NCBI GenBank assembly: GCA_017526745.1
Contig: JAFXQX010000016.1
Span: 1 to 64,000 of the forward strand
DNA: 64,000 nt
DNA from: Lachnospiraceae bacterium
GTDB taxonomy: Bacteria; Bacillota; Clostridia; Lachnospirales; Lachnospiraceae
Direction: 5' to 3'
Shown: piece after piece, positions 1 through 7,234 of the stretch
How positions within the stretch are numbered: the first letter of the stretch is position 1
How the letters are laid out: each line of letters starts with the position of its first letter
The notes under the pieces: generated by a model
Seen by the model: only the letters and a program-made list of their open reading frames with translations
Told to the model about the DNA's origin: nothing
Database searches by the model: none
Translations under genes and position numbers: made by a program

Positions 1-5
1 ACAAT

Positions 6-638
6 ATGAGTGACGAACAGGTTCGGGAATTTGAGGGACTCTTGGAGAAGGTCACTTCGGGTATGGATAACCTCAGTAAGAGCCAATACAACACGGGGAT
101 TGATTTTGGTTCATATAACGCGGGCGGGAAATACTTCATGAGCTCAGCGGAGGCAGCTACTTCGCTTGAAGCATCAACGGAAGCTCTCAAATATATGTCA
201 GATAAATTTATCCCGGATGATCTGAAAGAAGAATTCAACGGACTCATTGATATGTATAAAAAGCATAACGAGGAAATACTGTCGGAATACCAAAGCCCTA
301 TGGAGAGCTTCAACAAAGTTGTTGCCGGAATACAAAAAGCAGGTGCATCGTTTATATCGAAGAAGCCTGTAGCTGAGTACAGATACACGGGGATGCTTGG
401 TGAAGTGGATAAAACCGAGAGTGATAAGAATGAATACCGGAGCAAGGTCGCTGATATATTTACAAAATATGCCGGAAAGAGCGATCTGAAGACTATTATG
501 GATATGCTGAAGGCTCAATATGAGGAATATGCCACAGATGACAGCGATGATGAAGGCTTCAGGCAGTATGTCAGCAAAGAAGCCGATTATCTGTTTGACA
601 ATATTGAAAGCTATTGGAGCGTGCTGTTGCAAAAATAA
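6..638 (+). CDS. Hypothetical protein, mobile-element cargo
   Basis: I do not recognise this 210-residue protein. It is acidic, mostly helical in composition, and has no signal peptide or membrane segment. The first ATG lies five bases from the window edge, so the true start could be further left and the protein may be longer. It is followed by a hairpin with a T-run (665-709) that ends its transcript. It lies on the mobilizable element defined by the relaxase and integrase to its right, so it is probably cargo of that element. No function is proposed. Confidence 0.6.
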   Translation: MSDEQVREFEGLLEKVTSGMDNLSKSQYNTGIDFGSYNAGGKYFMSSAEAATSLEASTEALKYMSDKFIPDDLKEEFNGLIDMYKKHNEEILSEYQSPMESFNKVVAGIQKAGASFISKKPVAEYRYTGMLGEVDKTESDKNEYRSKVADIFTKYAGKSDLKTIMDMLKAQYEEYATDDSDDEGFRQYVSKEADYLFDNIESYWSVLLQK

Positions 639-664
639 GGAATAGAATAAACAAGTCTATGGAT

Positions 665-709
665 AGCGATCGTGTTCAAAGGATTGAACTTTGATTACGA
701 TCGCTTTTT
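665..709 (+). terminator. Rho-independent terminator after the first cargo gene
   Basis: The arm AGCGATCGTG, followed by TTCAAAG, pairs with CTTTGATTACGATCGCT a few bases later. The stem runs from 665 to 705 with a small mismatch, and TTTTT follows at 705-709. It sits between the stop at 638 and the next ribosome binding site at about 711, so it separates the two cargo genes. Confidence 0.75.
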
Positions 710-729
710 ATGAGGAGGGTCATAATAAT

Positions 730-1662
730 ATGAAAACTGTAGGAGTATCACAGATTCATTCTTGCCAAATACTAAAAAATCATAGGACGGAAACCGCTCT
801 TTCTGTATTTTATCAGGGAAAAAGAGTAAATAAGAGAAGAGATTTTTATACTAGGAGTGATTTGAGCGGCATGAAATATTCATTATATGAAAAAAACAGT
901 GTGGGCATTAGTAATGGAAGTAAAGGTCAGTACACCCAGGATATACTAGACTATATTAACTTCCACTTTGATGATATTTGCAGACAAAAGGGAGATAAGC
1001 ATGACGTCCTGATAATAAACGGAAAGATATACAACAAGAATAATATACCGCGCATAGATCCAACAATGTGTAATGAGATCAGGGCTAAAGATGGTGTAGT
1101 GTCATTTGATGCCGGAAACTATTATAGGTATACGGATAAGACTGGATATACACATGTTTTCACGTGTACAGAAGATTATTTGGGACAGCCACAAACGGAA
1201 CTGTCTGCTCATAGACAAAATGAGAACACACATATAATAGGCAAGTTCTGGAGAATGCTTGCTCAAAACGGGACATATATTGATTTATACTTTTCAAGAG
1301 AGGATCAGATAAAGTATCTTAATGATGCAGATATAACGAATGGTTTTTTCAAGGTGCAAATTGGATCCTGCAAACAGGAGTATTATCTATCCAACGGAAG
1401 AAAGGGTGGACCAATTGTTGCAAAGAAGAATTATGATGCATATTATCAGCATTTGATGTCCCCAGGAATAAAACTGATCAATTATTATTTTTCACCTGGA
1501 GATACTGTAAGAATCGGAGAGAAAGAATATATTATGAAGGATGACTATTCGCTGGACATCCCGTATGGTGAAGACATCTGGGGCATAGAATATCCGGATC
1601 ATCCGGTAAATGATATTGTTGTTGAGAATTCGTCACTACGTTTACAACGGATAGTTGAGTAA
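730..1662 (+). CDS. Hypothetical protein, mobile-element cargo
   Basis: I do not recognise this 310-residue protein. A TTG-initiated reading from 691 is possible, but it starts inside the terminator hairpin. The ATG at 730 has a clear GAGGAGG ribosome binding site at 711-717, so I start there. The protein is rich in Tyr, Asn and Lys, has no evident membrane segment, and contains several YY and GG(K/R) stretches of the kind seen in beta-rich proteins. Its stop is ten bases from the convergently read relaxase stop. Base composition is more AT-rich than the chromosomal genes further right, as expected for transferred DNA. No function is proposed. Confidence 0.65.
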   Translation: MKTVGVSQIHSCQILKNHRTETALSVFYQGKRVNKRRDFYTRSDLSGMKYSLYEKNSVGISNGSKGQYTQDILDYINFHFDDICRQKGDKHDVLIINGKIYNKNNIPRIDPTMCNEIRAKDGVVSFDAGNYYRYTDKTGYTHVFTCTEDYLGQPQTELSAHRQNENTHIIGKFWRMLAQNGTYIDLYFSREDQIKYLNDADITNGFFKVQIGSCKQEYYLSNGRKGGPIVAKKNYDAYYQHLMSPGIKLINYYFSPGDTVRIGEKEYIMKDDYSLDIPYGEDIWGIEYPDHPVNDIVVENSSLRLQRIVE

Positions 1663-1671
1663 AATGATTGT

Positions 1672-4059
1672 TCAATGCCCTATATCATCAAACAGGTCAT
1701 ATAACGGTGTGCGTGTGGGCTCCGGATCGTAATCGTAATCATAATCAGTCCGGTCATCGGCTGATTGCGAGGCAGTATAGTCTCTTTCGGTTATTCCTGC
1801 ATCAGATTGCGAAAGTGTCTCCTCTTTGATCGGAGCCTTCGGTTCAAGATCCTTAAGAGCGACTATATACGGTTCTTGAGTAAAGTTTCGATCCATTGCA
1901 AGCGTAGAGTCTTTTTCGATCATTTTGATATTACGATATTCGTCTGTAACACAACTTAAGCTAATGGAAGCAGCCTTCAGCATGCCTTCCAGAATGCCGA
2001 GCTGATGCAGATAATCACCATAATTGTCCTCAGACAATCCGAGATTGAGGGCTTTCTGCTTCAATTCCTTGTATCTGAGTATATGCGTTGCAGTTTCCAT
2101 ATCAACAGATAGGAGTATATCGTCAAGAGCCTTGCTCTTTTCTTCATCGGTCATTTGAGGCACAGGATCATCATTTACTTTATGAGCGTTCTTATATTTG
2201 GCTTCAAGATATCGTGCCATCTTGTTTTTCTCATACTCCTCGTATGATATAAGCACCTCCGGTTTACGGAAGGTTTTATAATTCAAGAATCGTATGATCT
2301 GTTCGGCTTCAACAAAAGTAAGTTCGTTGTACGGACAGGTCAGTCTCCATTTATCAGAGCTTTTGTTAAGCAGGTTGTACAGATCGACCTTCTGTTTACC
2401 TGTCATAGGCTCCAGTAGCGCATGTTCATGGCGTATTGTCGACTCATCAGGGCGCGAGAGCAGTCGATCGATCTGAGAAAGATCAAATCCTTTAAGAATA
2501 CGCTCAACGCTTTGCAGACCTCTGATCACACCTTCTATTTCCTGATAATGCTTTAGCGAACCCTTCAGTTTATCGGTATATTTCTTAAGATTGCTCCAGG
2601 TCTTGCATATCTCGCGAAGACGGGTCCTTATATCCTCGGGAGTGTATAGACAAAGAAGGTTTGCGGCATACATGGAGCGCTGCATCTTCTGGATCTTCTT
2701 GTCTATATCAGAGATCGCAGGATGAGATCTGAGAAGCTCTTCGCGGTCTTTTCCATTAAATAGGGACGTGATTGTATCAATGATCAGTTCCTTGAAGCAT
2801 TTAAGAACTTTGATGGCATAAAGGAATACGATCTCCAGATTCGATCTCCGACAGCCGTTTTCATCGTATCTGCTTATATTCATGTTTAATTCGTTTGTGC
2901 GTGGATCTTTTGATATATAATCGATGCGGTCGATCCTGGATTGTTTCTCAGCCTTCTTCTCTTGCTGAAGAATCTGGCTTTCAGGGATCGGTTCGCCGTC
3001 TTTATCAAAACCAATACCCGAATTCCAGCCCATGCGCTGGCATATGGCTTTTCTCATATATTTTTCTCCAAGTGCTGTATCCCTTACTTGAAACGGCAGG
3101 ATGCTGTCTTTCATATGAAGGTCATTGCATATAAACAGAACATGATCAGGAGTCTGCGATATATCATATCTGCTGATCCTTGTTCTCGGATCCTTGTATT
3201 GTTCCGACATGAACTGCATAAAGCCCTGCCAACTCGTAACACCATGTTTTTTACAAACTGCAAGAGCATTATCGATATCCTGCCTGATATGATCTTTATT
3301 GCTCGTGCCATCATGATTCTTTGCTCTTACATAGTCTTCAGCCACATCCGGGGCATCCGGCGTATGATTTTTGTGATCGACATCGGCATCAAGAAGTATG
3401 GGAAGATCATGTGCAAGACTTATTTCGTCGTTAAGTTTACGGAACTTACGTCGAAGTGCGTTGTTCATGCACAGTTTCCTTGTTCCGTCCATTGAATATG
3501 CACAGACAACGATATGGTTGTGGACATGATCCGTATTCATATGTGTTGATACGACGCATTGGAAGCCCGGGAAAGCACGCTCTGCAAACTCTATACCTAT
3601 CTTATGGACCTCGCGGGGGTCAAGATCAGTCATACCATGTTCTTTTCCCGGAAATGACTGAATGAGATGCTCGGCATCGATACTCTTCTTTTCAACGGTG
3701 ATCTTTGTCCCGGTCTTTTTATCAGTATATGTGGCATACTTTGCACTTCCGCGGCGCTTTTTACCTTCCCAGTGATGGTCATAAGATCGTTTTGTCTTTG
3801 CGAATTCTGTTGATGCTGTCCTTTTGTAGCAGTTCACGCCGGTAACGAGGATGCTTTTCTCGCCATCCAGTTTCATTACGGTCTTTTCGAGGTTCTGTGC
3901 ATAATTTAAAACAAAGTCAATATCATCATCGATACTTTCCTCGCCATGCATTTCCCCGGGAACACCATGCAGAGTATCCTTGGTGTCATCATCTATATAG
4001 TTGATACACGATTCGACGCCTTTTGAGCTGTGAACGGAGATGTTCTTGAGGATAGCCAT
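1672..4059 (-). CDS. MOBP-like relaxase / mobilization nuclease
   Basis: This 795-residue relaxase would nick oriT, bind the 5' end covalently and pilot DNA transfer. The N-terminal opening MAILKNISVHSSKG leads to a candidate nicking tyrosine at Tyr21 (NYIDDD). The metal-binding motif HxxTDxxHxH is at residues 173-182 (His173, His180, His182), which is the three-histidine signature of relaxases. Charged helical sequence, likely coiled coil, follows from about residue 360, and the C-terminal tail is acidic. Its ATG directly follows the stop of the small accessory gene (TAAATG), so the two should be translationally coupled. Its presence shows the element is at least mobilizable. No type IV secretion genes are visible in this window. 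Confidence 0.9.
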   Translation of the reverse strand: MAILKNISVHSSKGVESCINYIDDDTKDTLHGVPGEMHGEESIDDDIDFVLNYAQNLEKTVMKLDGEKSILVTGVNCYKRTASTEFAKTKRSYDHHWEGKKRRGSAKYATYTDKKTGTKITVEKKSIDAEHLIQSFPGKEHGMTDLDPREVHKIGIEFAERAFPGFQCVVSTHMNTDHVHNHIVVCAYSMDGTRKLCMNNALRRKFRKLNDEISLAHDLPILLDADVDHKNHTPDAPDVAEDYVRAKNHDGTSNKDHIRQDIDNALAVCKKHGVTSWQGFMQFMSEQYKDPRTRISRYDISQTPDHVLFICNDLHMKDSILPFQVRDTALGEKYMRKAICQRMGWNSGIGFDKDGEPIPESQILQQEKKAEKQSRIDRIDYISKDPRTNELNMNISRYDENGCRRSNLEIVFLYAIKVLKCFKELIIDTITSLFNGKDREELLRSHPAISDIDKKIQKMQRSMYAANLLCLYTPEDIRTRLREICKTWSNLKKYTDKLKGSLKHYQEIEGVIRGLQSVERILKGFDLSQIDRLLSRPDESTIRHEHALLEPMTGKQKVDLYNLLNKSSDKWRLTCPYNELTFVEAEQIIRFLNYKTFRKPEVLISYEEYEKNKMARYLEAKYKNAHKVNDDPVPQMTDEEKSKALDDILLSVDMETATHILRYKELKQKALNLGLSEDNYGDYLHQLGILEGMLKAASISLSCVTDEYRNIKMIEKDSTLAMDRNFTQEPYIVALKDLEPKAPIKEETLSQSDAGITERDYTASQSADDRTDYDYDYDPEPTRTPLYDLFDDIGH

Positions 4060-4497
4060 TTATTTGTCCCCTTTCATCCATTTTGTTGTCAGATCTTCTT
4101 CCTTACAGCATTTTTTATATATGGCTGCAAAAAGAGTCCCGATCTCATCAAGCTTTTCATGAAGACTCTGAATCACGTCATCAGACACCAGTTGGTATTT
4201 GTTTTGAGCGATGTAATAGCACATGGAATCAATCTGTTCTTCAATCCTGCTCATTTCCTCCTTATAGTCTTCAAGGAATGGAGAGACGACAACAGGTTCC
4301 GTCTGATCAGTGGGTTTATGTTCTGTAGCGGCAGATGATTTTTCCGGTACTTCCGTATTCGTATTGCCGTCCAGGCCGGCTAAAGATTCTTTCAAGAGTG
4401 TGCCCACAAAAGAACTCGTACTCATACCAACTGTTCTGGCTATTTGGTCTACCAGTTTCTTAAAATCATCAGATACATATACTTTCAAGAGCTTCAT
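4060..4497 (-). CDS. Probable relaxosome accessory protein (MobC-like position)
   Basis: This 145-residue protein is encoded immediately upstream of the relaxase, and its stop abuts the relaxase ATG. The N-terminal 45 residues (KVYVSDDFKKLVDQIA, then a helix ending in LLKESL) look like a ribbon-helix-helix DNA-binding fold, as in many relaxosome accessory proteins. The middle is low-complexity and the C-terminal half is helical. Position, size and N-terminal fold suggest it binds oriT and recruits the relaxase, but there is no diagnostic motif. It lies directly beside the hairpin-rich candidate oriT at 4523-4636, as expected for that role. Confidence 0.6.
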   Translation of the reverse strand: MKLLKVYVSDDFKKLVDQIARTVGMSTSSFVGTLLKESLAGLDGNTNTEVPEKSSAATEHKPTDQTEPVVVSPFLEDYKEEMSRIEEQIDSMCYYIAQNKYQLVSDDVIQSLHEKLDEIGTLFAAIYKKCCKEEDLTTKWMKGDK

Positions 4498-4522
4498 GAT
4501 ATTTACATCCTTTCTGTTTTTT

Positions 4523-4636
4523 CAGCCGAAGGCTGCCTAGTTCACGCCCCAGCGTGAAGGGTACGGGCTTGCCTGTCGGGGTGCGGGGCGGAAGCCTCGT
4601 CAAGCGATAATCCGGGCCCAACGGGGCCGGATTATC
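4523..4636. other. Candidate origin of transfer (oriT)
   Basis: Three inverted repeats lie just upstream of the accessory protein and relaxase genes. They are CAGCC-GAA-GGCTG (4523-4535), TTCACGC-CCCA-GCGTGAA (4541-4558), and a larger one built on GATAATCCGG/CCGGATTATC (4606-4636; 14-bp arms with one mismatch). The segment between them is GC-rich, unlike the AT-rich sequence on either side. Hairpin arrays next to mob genes are typical of oriT in MOBP systems. I cannot point to the nic site. Confidence 0.55.
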
Positions 4637-4639
4637 TCT

Positions 4640-5120
4640 GCTTGCTATGTCCATATCAGGGTGGTTCTATCTCTCTAATACAGAAATTTGTGGGATTTTA
4701 AGACAGAGCTGGCGGGATTCTTTCGTTATAATGCGGTCGGATATGAGACCGATCCGGCATTCCATTTTTTCACAGGGTTATTCGATTTTTGAGGGAATAA
4801 AGTGGTAATTCATCACGATAAGAAGTTCCCAACAGGGTCTGAAGGCGAACCGCAGTATATCCGAGAAGGGCTAAAGAGTACGCTAAGGGGCAGTGTAGAA
4901 GGCCTTTATTATGAGACTGTGACCATCTTTATAGAAATAATTCGAGTATCTGTGGAGTGTATGACCAGAAACAGGGCAAAGAGTTAGTAACTAAGTCGAA
5001 ATCGAATAAATACGTAACAAACTGGTAATAGCGACGCTTTTTGACACAAAAAATAACTTTTACGTCAAGTGATGTCTTAATATAACCAGATTCTCTGTAT
5101 TACAAGGGTAGGAACACTGA
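4640..5120. other. Non-coding stretch between oriT candidate and integrase
   Basis: Nothing convincing is encoded here. A GTG-initiated 61-codon reading (4802-4987) has no ribosome binding site and no family resemblance. An excisionase gene would be expected near the integrase in many elements, but none is visible. The segment probably holds promoters for the divergent mob and int transcription units. Confidence 0.4.
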
Positions 5121-5132
5121 CGGATTTTTCAC

Positions 5133-5166
5133 CCCTTCGTTTTGTGACCAAGTGTCATGCGAAGGG
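5133..5166 (+). promoter_or_regulatory. Hairpin in the integrase 5' leader
   Basis: CCCTTCG (5133-5139) pairs perfectly with CGAAGGG (5160-5166). The 20-nt loop contains a nested TGAC/GTCA pairing. The hairpin lies directly upstream of the integrase ribosome binding site (AAGGTGG, 5177-5183). No T-run follows, so it is not a simple terminator. It may be a recombinase or regulator site, or an RNA structure limiting integrase translation. Confidence 0.4.
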
Positions 5167-5190
5167 CCCGGATGAAAAGGTGGAAACCCT

Positions 5191-6528
5191 ATGGCGAATG
5201 AGCATGATTTGCTATTGAACTTAATACAGAAATCTCCTAATATTAGAGAAGGCGGTGTGTTCTCGGATTGTGAGAAAATGCTGAAAAAACTAAAGGTTCA
5301 GGAATTGATTGATACAGGCGTGCACAAGTACGCCATATCAGAAAGAAAGAACGGGGGTGGATACCAGACACGATACGTTGACGAAAACAAAAAATGTCAT
5401 GTTATAACCGGCCGATCAGAAGAAGCTCTGTACAACAGACTTTATGAATTGTATTTCGGAGATAAGGCTAGGATTCGTATGTGTGATCTGTTCGAAGAGT
5501 GGATACAGGAACGGGCAAAAACCAACCTGAGTCCCCGAACTCTTAAGAAGTACCGGGAGGCCTATGAGAAATATCTCGAGGGTACTGTAATAGATACAAC
5601 GCCGATCGCAAGGCTTACACCGGCGATCGTCACAGAGTTCTTCAATAATCTGATCGCTGAGCAAAAGCTGTCTGATAAGCAATATGGGAATATAATTGTT
5701 ATTCCCAACAAGATGTTCAGTTATGCCACGTTTAAGGGGATAACGCCGAATAATCCGATGACTGATGCGATGATAAACCGTAGAGCTCTCAAACATACCC
5801 GTGCAGCTAAGACTTCTGACCGCGTGTATTATGAGGACGAGCGTAAGAAGTTTATCGAGACTCTTATGGAACTTCTTGAGGAAGAACCTGACAGGAGTGA
5901 TTACTACGCTATCTTGCTCCTATGGGTGCTCGGACTTCGTATAGGCGAACTTGCAGCATTGAAATGGTCAGATATTGATTATGCAGCAAAAGAGATACAT
6001 ATACAGCGTATGGAAAGCCGTGATGAAGACAACAAGCCGGCTATTCTCGAACACTGTAAAGGCAATTCACCGACTGCAGACAGAATACTTCCTATATCAG
6101 AATATGAAATAGGTTTGTTTGCGAAAATCCGTGAATTGAACAAACGGTACGGTTTTGAATCGGAGTTTGTATTCGTTGGTTATAACTATAAGACGTGCAG
6201 GATTGAACGGCGGACCAATAAGAATATGGACAGCTCAATAAGGCGTATATGCCGCAGAGCGGGACTCCCTCAGAAGTCTGCACATGACATCAGACGTTCC
6301 GTTGCGTCAATGCTTTATGCGAATGGTGAGAGCCTGGAATCGATCAGAAAGTTTCTTGGCCATTCGGATCTTAGGACGACAAGTGAATATATCGTGGATT
6401 TTTCCGGAGCGGAAGACAGAAGCGAACGTATTCACGCGATACTTGCGCAGGATCTGCCTATGCAGAACAATACCGGACGCAGTATAAAAGAAGACAAGGT
6501 TGTCCGTTTCAAAACTAAAATATCTTAA
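5191..6528 (+). CDS. Tyrosine recombinase / integrase of the element
   Basis: This 445-residue site-specific recombinase integrates and excises the element at the tRNA-Gly 3' end. A SAM-like core-binding domain occupies roughly residues 95-190 (FEEWIQERAKTNLSPRTLKKY). The catalytic domain follows, with Arg250 (GLRIGEL), the HxxR box at His365-Arg368 (HDIRRS), His391 (LGHSD) and nucleophile Tyr400. All key residues are present, so it should be active. The N-terminal 90 residues form the expected arm-binding region. The start has an AAGGTGG ribosome binding site. The stop is only a few bases before the repeats and att site, the usual end position for such genes. Confidence 0.95.
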   Translation: MANEHDLLLNLIQKSPNIREGGVFSDCEKMLKKLKVQELIDTGVHKYAISERKNGGGYQTRYVDENKKCHVITGRSEEALYNRLYELYFGDKARIRMCDLFEEWIQERAKTNLSPRTLKKYREAYEKYLEGTVIDTTPIARLTPAIVTEFFNNLIAEQKLSDKQYGNIIVIPNKMFSYATFKGITPNNPMTDAMINRRALKHTRAAKTSDRVYYEDERKKFIETLMELLEEEPDRSDYYAILLLWVLGLRIGELAALKWSDIDYAAKEIHIQRMESRDEDNKPAILEHCKGNSPTADRILPISEYEIGLFAKIRELNKRYGFESEFVFVGYNYKTCRIERRTNKNMDSSIRRICRRAGLPQKSAHDIRRSVASMLYANGESLESIRKFLGHSDLRTTSEYIVDFSGAEDRSERIHAILAQDLPMQNNTGRSIKEDKVVRFKTKIS

Positions 6529-6531
6529 TAA

Positions 6532-6610
6532 GTACTACAACGTACTACAATTCAATAGCCTGAAATCCCTTGATTTTAATGTAATAAAACAAGCAGGGTA
6601 CGGGAGTCGG
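6532..6610 (+). repeat. att-region direct repeat, internal copy
   Basis: This copy starts with GTACTACAACGTACTACAA (6532-6550) and ends with GCAGGGTACGGGAGTCGG (6593-6610), a near copy of the tRNA-Gly 3' end. Both blocks recur exactly 157 bases downstream in the same order and spacing, and the sequence between them is also similar (TTGATTTTAATGTAATAAAA versus CTGATTTTACTGCAATAAAA). I read it as the att site of the resident element, with the second copy belonging to an earlier related insertion. Confidence 0.7.
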
Positions 6611-6657
6611 ACTGTTCCCGGGGCCGAAAACAAAGGGTTTCAAGTGGCAAAAAGCGG

Positions 6658-6707
6658 GATGTACTACAAGATGTACTACAGAAAGAATGTACTACAACGT
6701 ACTACAA
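6658..6707 (+). repeat. GTACTAC arm-type repeats
   Basis: GTACTACA recurs at 6661, 6673, 6689 and 6699, with two further copies at 6532 and 6542. Closely spaced short direct repeats beside an integrase and att core are typical arm-type binding sites for tyrosine recombinases. The block GATGTACTACAAGATGTACTAC also resembles the D-arm end of the neighbouring tRNA gene read on the plus strand (6793-6815). Confidence 0.5.
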
Positions 6708-6768
6708 AATCAAAACCCGCAAACCCCTGATTTTACTGCAATAAAAAAAGCAGGGTACGGGAATCGAA
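6689..6768 (+). repeat. att-region direct repeat, tRNA-proximal copy
   Basis: This is the second copy of the 6532-6610 unit at a constant 157-base offset. It ends within the functional tRNA gene (GCAGGGTACGGGAATCGA from 6750). The tRNA-proximal copy restores the intact 3' end of the tRNA, as integration at a tRNA must. Confidence 0.7.
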
Positions 6769-6819
6769 CCCGCCTCCTCGGCTTGGGAAGCCGATGTACT
6801 ACCGATGTACTAACCCTGC
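6749..6819 (-). tRNA. tRNA-Gly (anticodon CCC)
   Basis: This is a full cloverleaf on the minus strand. It has a 7-bp acceptor GCAGGGT/ACCCTGC, a D-stem GTAC/GTAC, an anticodon stem TCGGC/GCCGA with loop TTCCCAA giving anticodon CCC, a T-stem GCGGG/CCCGT with loop TTCGATT, and discriminator T as usual for bacterial tRNA-Gly. CCA is not encoded. A run of T follows the gene and can terminate transcription. Its 3' end is the target of the integrated element to the left. Confidence 0.93.
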
Positions 6820-6831
6820 GTTGGCGTTCAT

Positions 6832-6860
6832 ATTATACACAAAGAGCCGGGCAAGTACAA
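6832..6860 (-). promoter_or_regulatory. Promoter of the tRNA-Gly gene
   Basis: On the minus strand, TTGTAC (6855-6860) and TATAAT (6832-6837) are separated by 17 bases. The -10 box lies 12 bases before the mature tRNA 5' end. Confidence 0.75.
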
Positions 6861-6874
6861 CCCGGGATGTTGAT

Positions 6875-6897
6875 AAGCCCGTAAAATGCGGGCTTTT
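6875..6897 (+). terminator. Probable terminator hairpin
   Basis: AAGCCCG pairs with CGGGCTT across the loop TAAAATG, and TTTT follows. It sits between the tRNA promoter and the promoter of the amino-acid uptake operon. It may shield the operon from transcription coming out of the element. Confidence 0.55.
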
Positions 6898-6928
6898 GTC
6901 GAAAAAACAAAAAAATACAAAATACCTA

Positions 6929-6957
6929 TTGACATACTAGGATAATGGGTGTAATAT
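6929..6957 (+). promoter_or_regulatory. Promoter of the Cys/Met uptake operon
   Basis: A perfect -35 TTGACA (6929-6934) is spaced 17 bases from TATAAT-like TAATAT (6952-6957). Transcription should start near 6964, about 24 bases before the leader ORF. Confidence 0.85.
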
Positions 6958-6987
6958 GCTCTATATCAAAACGAAAGGAGACATGAC

Positions 6988-7104
6988 ATGAGAAACAGCA
7001 GTCAGATGAACAATTGCATGTGTTGTATGCATCGAATGCTTATTCCCCGGGCATTGAATACGGCCGGGTGTATGGCTCATCTGTCATGCGTCCGTTTACT
7101 GTAG
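6988..7104 (+). CDS. Sulfur-amino-acid-rich leader peptide (38 aa)
   Basis: This is a short ORF with an excellent AAAGGAG site (6974-6980) seven bases before its ATG, directly downstream of a strong promoter. Of 38 codons, 6 are Met (1, 7, 11, 14, 17, 29) and 5 are Cys (10, 12, 13, 28, 34). Codons 10-14 read Cys-Met-Cys-Cys-Met. The stop TAG lies 30 bases before a terminator hairpin, and the operon beyond encodes Cys/Met-type uptake. Codon content, position and the competing RNA pairings all fit a ribosome-mediated attenuator sensing charged tRNA-Cys and/or tRNA-Met. No T-box or SAM-riboswitch core is visible in the leader. The coding call is strong; the regulatory role is inference. Confidence 0.8.
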   Translation: MRNSSQMNNCMCCMHRMLIPRALNTAGCMAHLSCVRLL

Positions 7105-7141
7105 CAGGATCTTCGGATCAACGCAGAAGCCATTGCCCGGG
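7046..7141 (+). promoter_or_regulatory. Candidate antiterminator pairing in the leader
   Basis: CCCGGGCA (7046-7053, inside leader codons 20-22) is perfectly complementary to TGCCCGGG (7134-7141), which contains the 5' arm of the terminator. The two structures are therefore mutually exclusive. CCCGG (7046-7050) can also fold locally with CCGGG (7064-7068). A small GATC-TTCG-GATC hairpin lies between (7108-7119). Stalling on codons 10-14 should leave 7046-7053 just free for the long-range pairing. Confidence 0.6.
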
Positions 7142-7167
7142 AGATGAGAGGTCCGGGCTTTTATTTT
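7135..7167 (+). terminator. Attenuator terminator before the uptake operon
   Basis: GCCCGG (7135-7140) pairs with CCGGGC (7153-7158) and is followed by TTTTATTTT. It lies between the leader stop (7104) and the first structural gene (7235), so it can end transcription before the operon. Confidence 0.75.
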
Positions 7168-7234
7168 GCAAAGGACGGATCCGGATAACCCATAGTAAGA
7201 TCAATACATTTGGTAGAAGAAAAGGAGAAAGATC

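Noticed and set aside
4802-4987. 61-codon GTG-initiated reading between oriT candidate and integrase, considered as an excisionase
   Set aside because: No ribosome binding site, no helix-turn-helix pattern and no family resemblance.
6500-6884. Short readings through the att repeats and the tRNA gene
   Set aside because: They run through repeats and the antisense of a tRNA, with no ribosome binding sites.
6964-7234. SAM riboswitch or T-box in the leader of the uptake operon
   Set aside because: No T-box core (GGTGGnACCGCG-like) and no S-box core is found; the Cys/Met leader ORF explains the region better.
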